DNA from: Sphagnum magellanicum
Lineage: Eukaryota > Streptophyta > Sphagnopsida > Sphagnales > Sphagnaceae
Direction of reading: 5' to 3'
NCBI GenBank assembly: GCA_021904315.1
Contig: CM038919.1
Coordinates: 20,315,666 to 20,379,665 of the forward strand
DNA length: 64,000 bases
Numbering within the stretch: the first letter of the stretch is position 1; each line of letters begins with the position of its first letter. Under the pieces are notes generated by a model, which did no database searches, was not told where the DNA came from, and worked only from the letters and a program-made list of their open reading frames with translations. The position numbers were made by a program, and so were the translations under genes. Below are positions 61,142 to 64,000 of the stretch, in pieces.

Positions 61142-63892
61142 ATGACATTTTTGTTCAAAGTTTTGATTAGAAGCACAAGGTGTTTTACTTCTGCTCTGTA
61201 TATGCTGTGGACAGATCCAAGTACTTGGGTTCTGATGGTCCTTACTATGGCAATACCCATTGCCCAAATATCTTGGTCCATGCTATTTCCATCACCTGGC
61301 TCTACAACTGCAGCAGTGGTTGGCCAGGTGCTTGGCTGGATATTGGGTTGGTTGACATTGCAACTTCTGGCCACAAGGTATGTGAAAAACTTATCTCAAG
61401 TAGAATCAGATTCTGAGTGCTTTAGTTCATGTGAACTGCTCTTACTTATGTGGTGTAGGGATATTGAGAATTCATCCAGCATTTCAGAATTTACACACTA
61501 AGGAATTCTCATCAGATGTTTGCTGTTGTAGTAATGCTTCTCACCCTAGCAAAACCTAGACAGAGTTCTGAATCATACTTTTCCATCAGTAGTCCTTTGC
61601 TTCAGACCTAACCAAACATGTTGTTACAGGTACATGTGTCACATCGTTGAAGGGGAAAGTGATGGCAAATGGGGTTGGAAGATTTGGAAACCATGTGCAG
61701 CATTTGCTGCTGTAGTGTTAGTGTCATTCCTGTCTTGGACACATGTACTTGGTCCTAGGGCAGTACTTGTAGTGACAGTGGCAACCGTGATCATTGGTTT
61801 CGCAATTTGTAGAAGGAGAAAGCATTTGGGCTCTCATAAAGCAGTTGAGATCACTTCATGTCATGCTTATTGGACAAAATTGATGGATGCATCTATCACC
61901 TATGATGAGTGGGCCCAGGCAGCCAGCATGCTGGTTCCTGAGGGTGACTTGAATGAATCGATGCTTTATGATGAAGCCTTTGTACAAGGCAAGCTTTCTG
62001 AGCTGCAACAGCGACGGATGGAAGGCAGTGTGCAAGAAATAATCTTTTCCTTGCGAGCGGATCTGTCTCGTAATCTAGGCAACATGTGTAATCCACAGCT
62101 GCACATCAGGAGACAGCAGATTCCACGACTTGTTCATGAGTATCAGAATGAAGTCAGGTAAGTCTGTTCGCTGGTTGTTTCTGCAGTACTCTTGTGCAAC
62201 TATGTGGAGTGGCCTGGATTCATGCTCTCTATATTGTTTCTATGTTTCTATGCTGGCACTTTAATATGCCGTGACTGAATCTCATGGGTATGTGATACAA
62301 ATCTGGTTACAGAAACCACCTCCATGCAATATGTGAAATGAATCCGGAGGAGTTCACATTGGAAGAAAAACTCACCTGCATGATGGAAACACGGCAGAAT
62401 TTTGGTCGAACTGCACTTGTGTTCAGTGGAAATGTTGCATTTGGAACATTTCATACATCAGTCTTCCGAACCTTGGTGGAGCACCAACTGCTTCCAAGTA
62501 TAGTGGTGGGGGCCAATGTGGGAGCCATTGTATCTTCCTTTGCAACCACCCGCACATCAGCAGAACTCCAATACTTTTTCGATCATCCAGCACCTCCAAT
62601 GCAATTCTATGAGAAGATGTGTGCTGCATATGTTGCTGCATATCGCTTGAGCACCCAGGATGCTAGCACCTATGAAATTGAGAAGCTGCAACAGAGCATG
62701 CAGGACTTGATTGGGGACCTAACATTCGAGGAGGCATTTGAATTATCTGGTCGTGTTCTTGGCATTTCAATACCTGCTTGCCGGCTGGGAAATCAGCCTT
62801 CACAGTTCTTGAATTACTTGACATCTCCACATGTGGTCATATGGAGTGCTGTTGCTGTCTCATGTGCACCCCCTGTTGGTCTGCTCACTTTCCCGGAGCT
62901 CATGATCAAGAACCGGGCTGGTGAAATTGTTCATTATTTGCCCCCTACAAAAGTAAGGGATTCACACCATTATATGTGAAGCAGATCAAAATGCTATGAT
63001 TTTACTTCAAGCATGTAGGGTTGCTGCTTCTTCACAATGTCTTGTCAAACACTGCACAAGATTCAAGCCACAATTCTGGATCTCTTCACATATGCAAGAG
63101 ATGGAAAATATGTTGAAGTGGACATGTCTGTGAAGTGCAGATGACAGCTGCAAAGAGGCAGGGATGCAATCCCAGCTTAGAGACTGAGCTGCCCTTGCAA
63201 AAACTGAGGGAGCTTTTCAATGTTAACCATTTTATCATCAGCCAGTCAAGTTCATACATTGCACCATTATTGCATCTCAAGGAGACCATTCAGGCTCACG
63301 GTGGCCTCAGAGGCAAGGTGTGCAAAATCTCTGAACACTCACCAAGCTTCTGAAAGTTGTCAAGTGAAGAGCTTGGAACTTTTGTCAGCTCCTGCTCCAA
63401 CACATACTTCATTTTTCACAGATTTTTTAGAATGGTTTGCCTGAATTTTGGGTGAACAATTAGATACTTATCTACACCTACCATTGCGAGCTGATGAAGT
63501 CAGTGGGTCATTAAGGCAGATCATCACTGCTATTTGTAATGAAGGTGCCGGTCTGACAGCTCATTTGATATCAGTTCAAGTTGCCTACATGTTCAAATTC
63601 TGGATTTAACGATAAGCATTGATGAAGTTGATAGCAAGGCATCTGACCGCTTCCATTGCTCATCTCCATTGTGCTGAAGTAATAGTTTTTGTGTTTTAGT
63701 CTGTAGAAATTGCTCCAAGAATCTGAGAATGGTTGCATTTCCTGACAGTTAGCAAAAATGGCTGAGATAGAGACAAAGCACCGGTGTTCTCAGCTTGCCG
63801 ATTTGGGAATTGAGATGGGGGGGTTCACAAGCTTATATGCCCAGAATTGGGAGGGTGATATCAACATCGTCCTTCCAATGGGTTTTTCACAG
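61142..63892 (+). CDS. SDP1-like patatin-domain protein with altered catalytic residues, 3' end outside window
   Basis: Exons: 61142-61377, 61630-62157, 62313-62952, 63141-63317, 63749-63892, continuing past the right edge; all in phase (575 codons so far; SDP1 is about 825). SDP1 is the oil-body triacylglycerol lipase of plants. Matching blocks: ITYDEWAQAASML, LSELQQRRMEGSVQEI, LRADLSRNLGNMCN, LNYLTSPHVVIWSAV, LRELFNVNHFIISQ, IAPLLHLKETIQAHGG, KHRCSQL and AQNWEGDINIV. The N-terminal half has about four hydrophobic segments (residues about 26-140), more than usual for SDP1. The nucleophile motif GSSVG of SDP1 reads GANVG (Asn323), the SGGASLG oxyanion loop reads SGNVAFG, and the catalytic DG reads QG (Gln475). 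Frame and splice sites are intact, so it looks like a pseudoenzyme and not a decayed gene. The start at 61142 (MTFLFKVLIRS) aligns with the SDP1 FRVLFCRS region. Confidence 0.9.
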
Positions 63893-64000
63893 GTAACCAT
63901 GAATTCTTATTTGATATTCTTGTCTTATTCTCTTCAATTTGTGTAGAAATGCTTAGTTTCCTATCTCATGTTGGACATGTTAGAATACATCTGATCATAA

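Noticed and set aside
1..64000. CRISPR arrays, bacterial operons, rRNA or tRNA genes
   Set aside because: No spacer-repeat structure, no ribosome binding sites and no tRNA or rRNA signature that I could see; all confident genes have spliceosomal introns.

Overview
The window is nuclear DNA from a land plant. Coding exons have ordinary base composition and are split by many GT-AG introns. They lie among long, very AT-rich spacers with microsatellites, TTTAGGG-type telomere-like repeats and worn transposon relics. The families found (EDM2-type PHD protein, peroxisomal glycolate oxidase ending in SKL, plant-type NAA60, an SDP1-type patatin protein) all fit plants. The clade cannot be fixed from sequence alone; a non-seed plant is my guess, not a demonstration.

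Layout. (1) 95-1989, minus strand: 5' exons of an EDM2-like gene that runs off the left edge. (2) 1990-7345: AT-rich spacer with a possible worn element, ending in a 12-copy, ~51-bp minisatellite carrying TTTAGGG. (3) 7430-11022: complete 11-exon METTL17/Rsm22 gene (mitoribosome assembly factor, predicted 530 aa). (4) 13003-16588 and 20242-23575: two tandem 11-exon glycolate-oxidase-family genes, 372 aa each, with identical exon lengths. A ~43-bp palindrome-bearing minisatellite lies between them. (5) 23576-32750: AT-rich spacer with a Ulp1-like protease relic and, at its right end, a patch of duplicated, simple-repeat-rich leader sequence. (6) 32751-35311: complete INCENP homologue (610 aa) with a clear IN-box. 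(7) 36828-39083: weak gene-like signals, including a 232-bp tandem duplication that carries a 66-nt exon-like block. (8) 40254-42655: complete NAA60-type N-acetyltransferase (263 aa) whose last intron has U12-type splice signals. (9) 44400-46900: unrecognised exon-like blocks. (10) 47000-58150: spacer with degenerate telomere-like DNA and a Ty3/gypsy reverse transcriptase relic. (11) 59121-61125: unrecognised membrane-associated protein (368 aa). (12) 61142 to the right edge: SDP1-like patatin protein starting 16 nt after that stop codon.

The genes do not form a pathway; this is a normal plant gene neighbourhood. The most notable item is the SDP1-like gene. Its reading frame and splice sites are intact and it keeps the family's diagnostic blocks, but the nucleophile motif reads GANVG instead of GxSxG, the oxyanion-hole glycine pair is broken, and the catalytic DG reads QG. 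It looks like a patatin pseudoenzyme, possibly fused or co-transcribed with the unrecognised gene upstream. Second is the glycolate oxidase pair, in which the substrate-site tryptophan (spinach Trp108) is serine in both copies.

Exon boundaries were set by hand from splice signals, reading-phase continuity and remembered family alignments. No search or prediction software was run.
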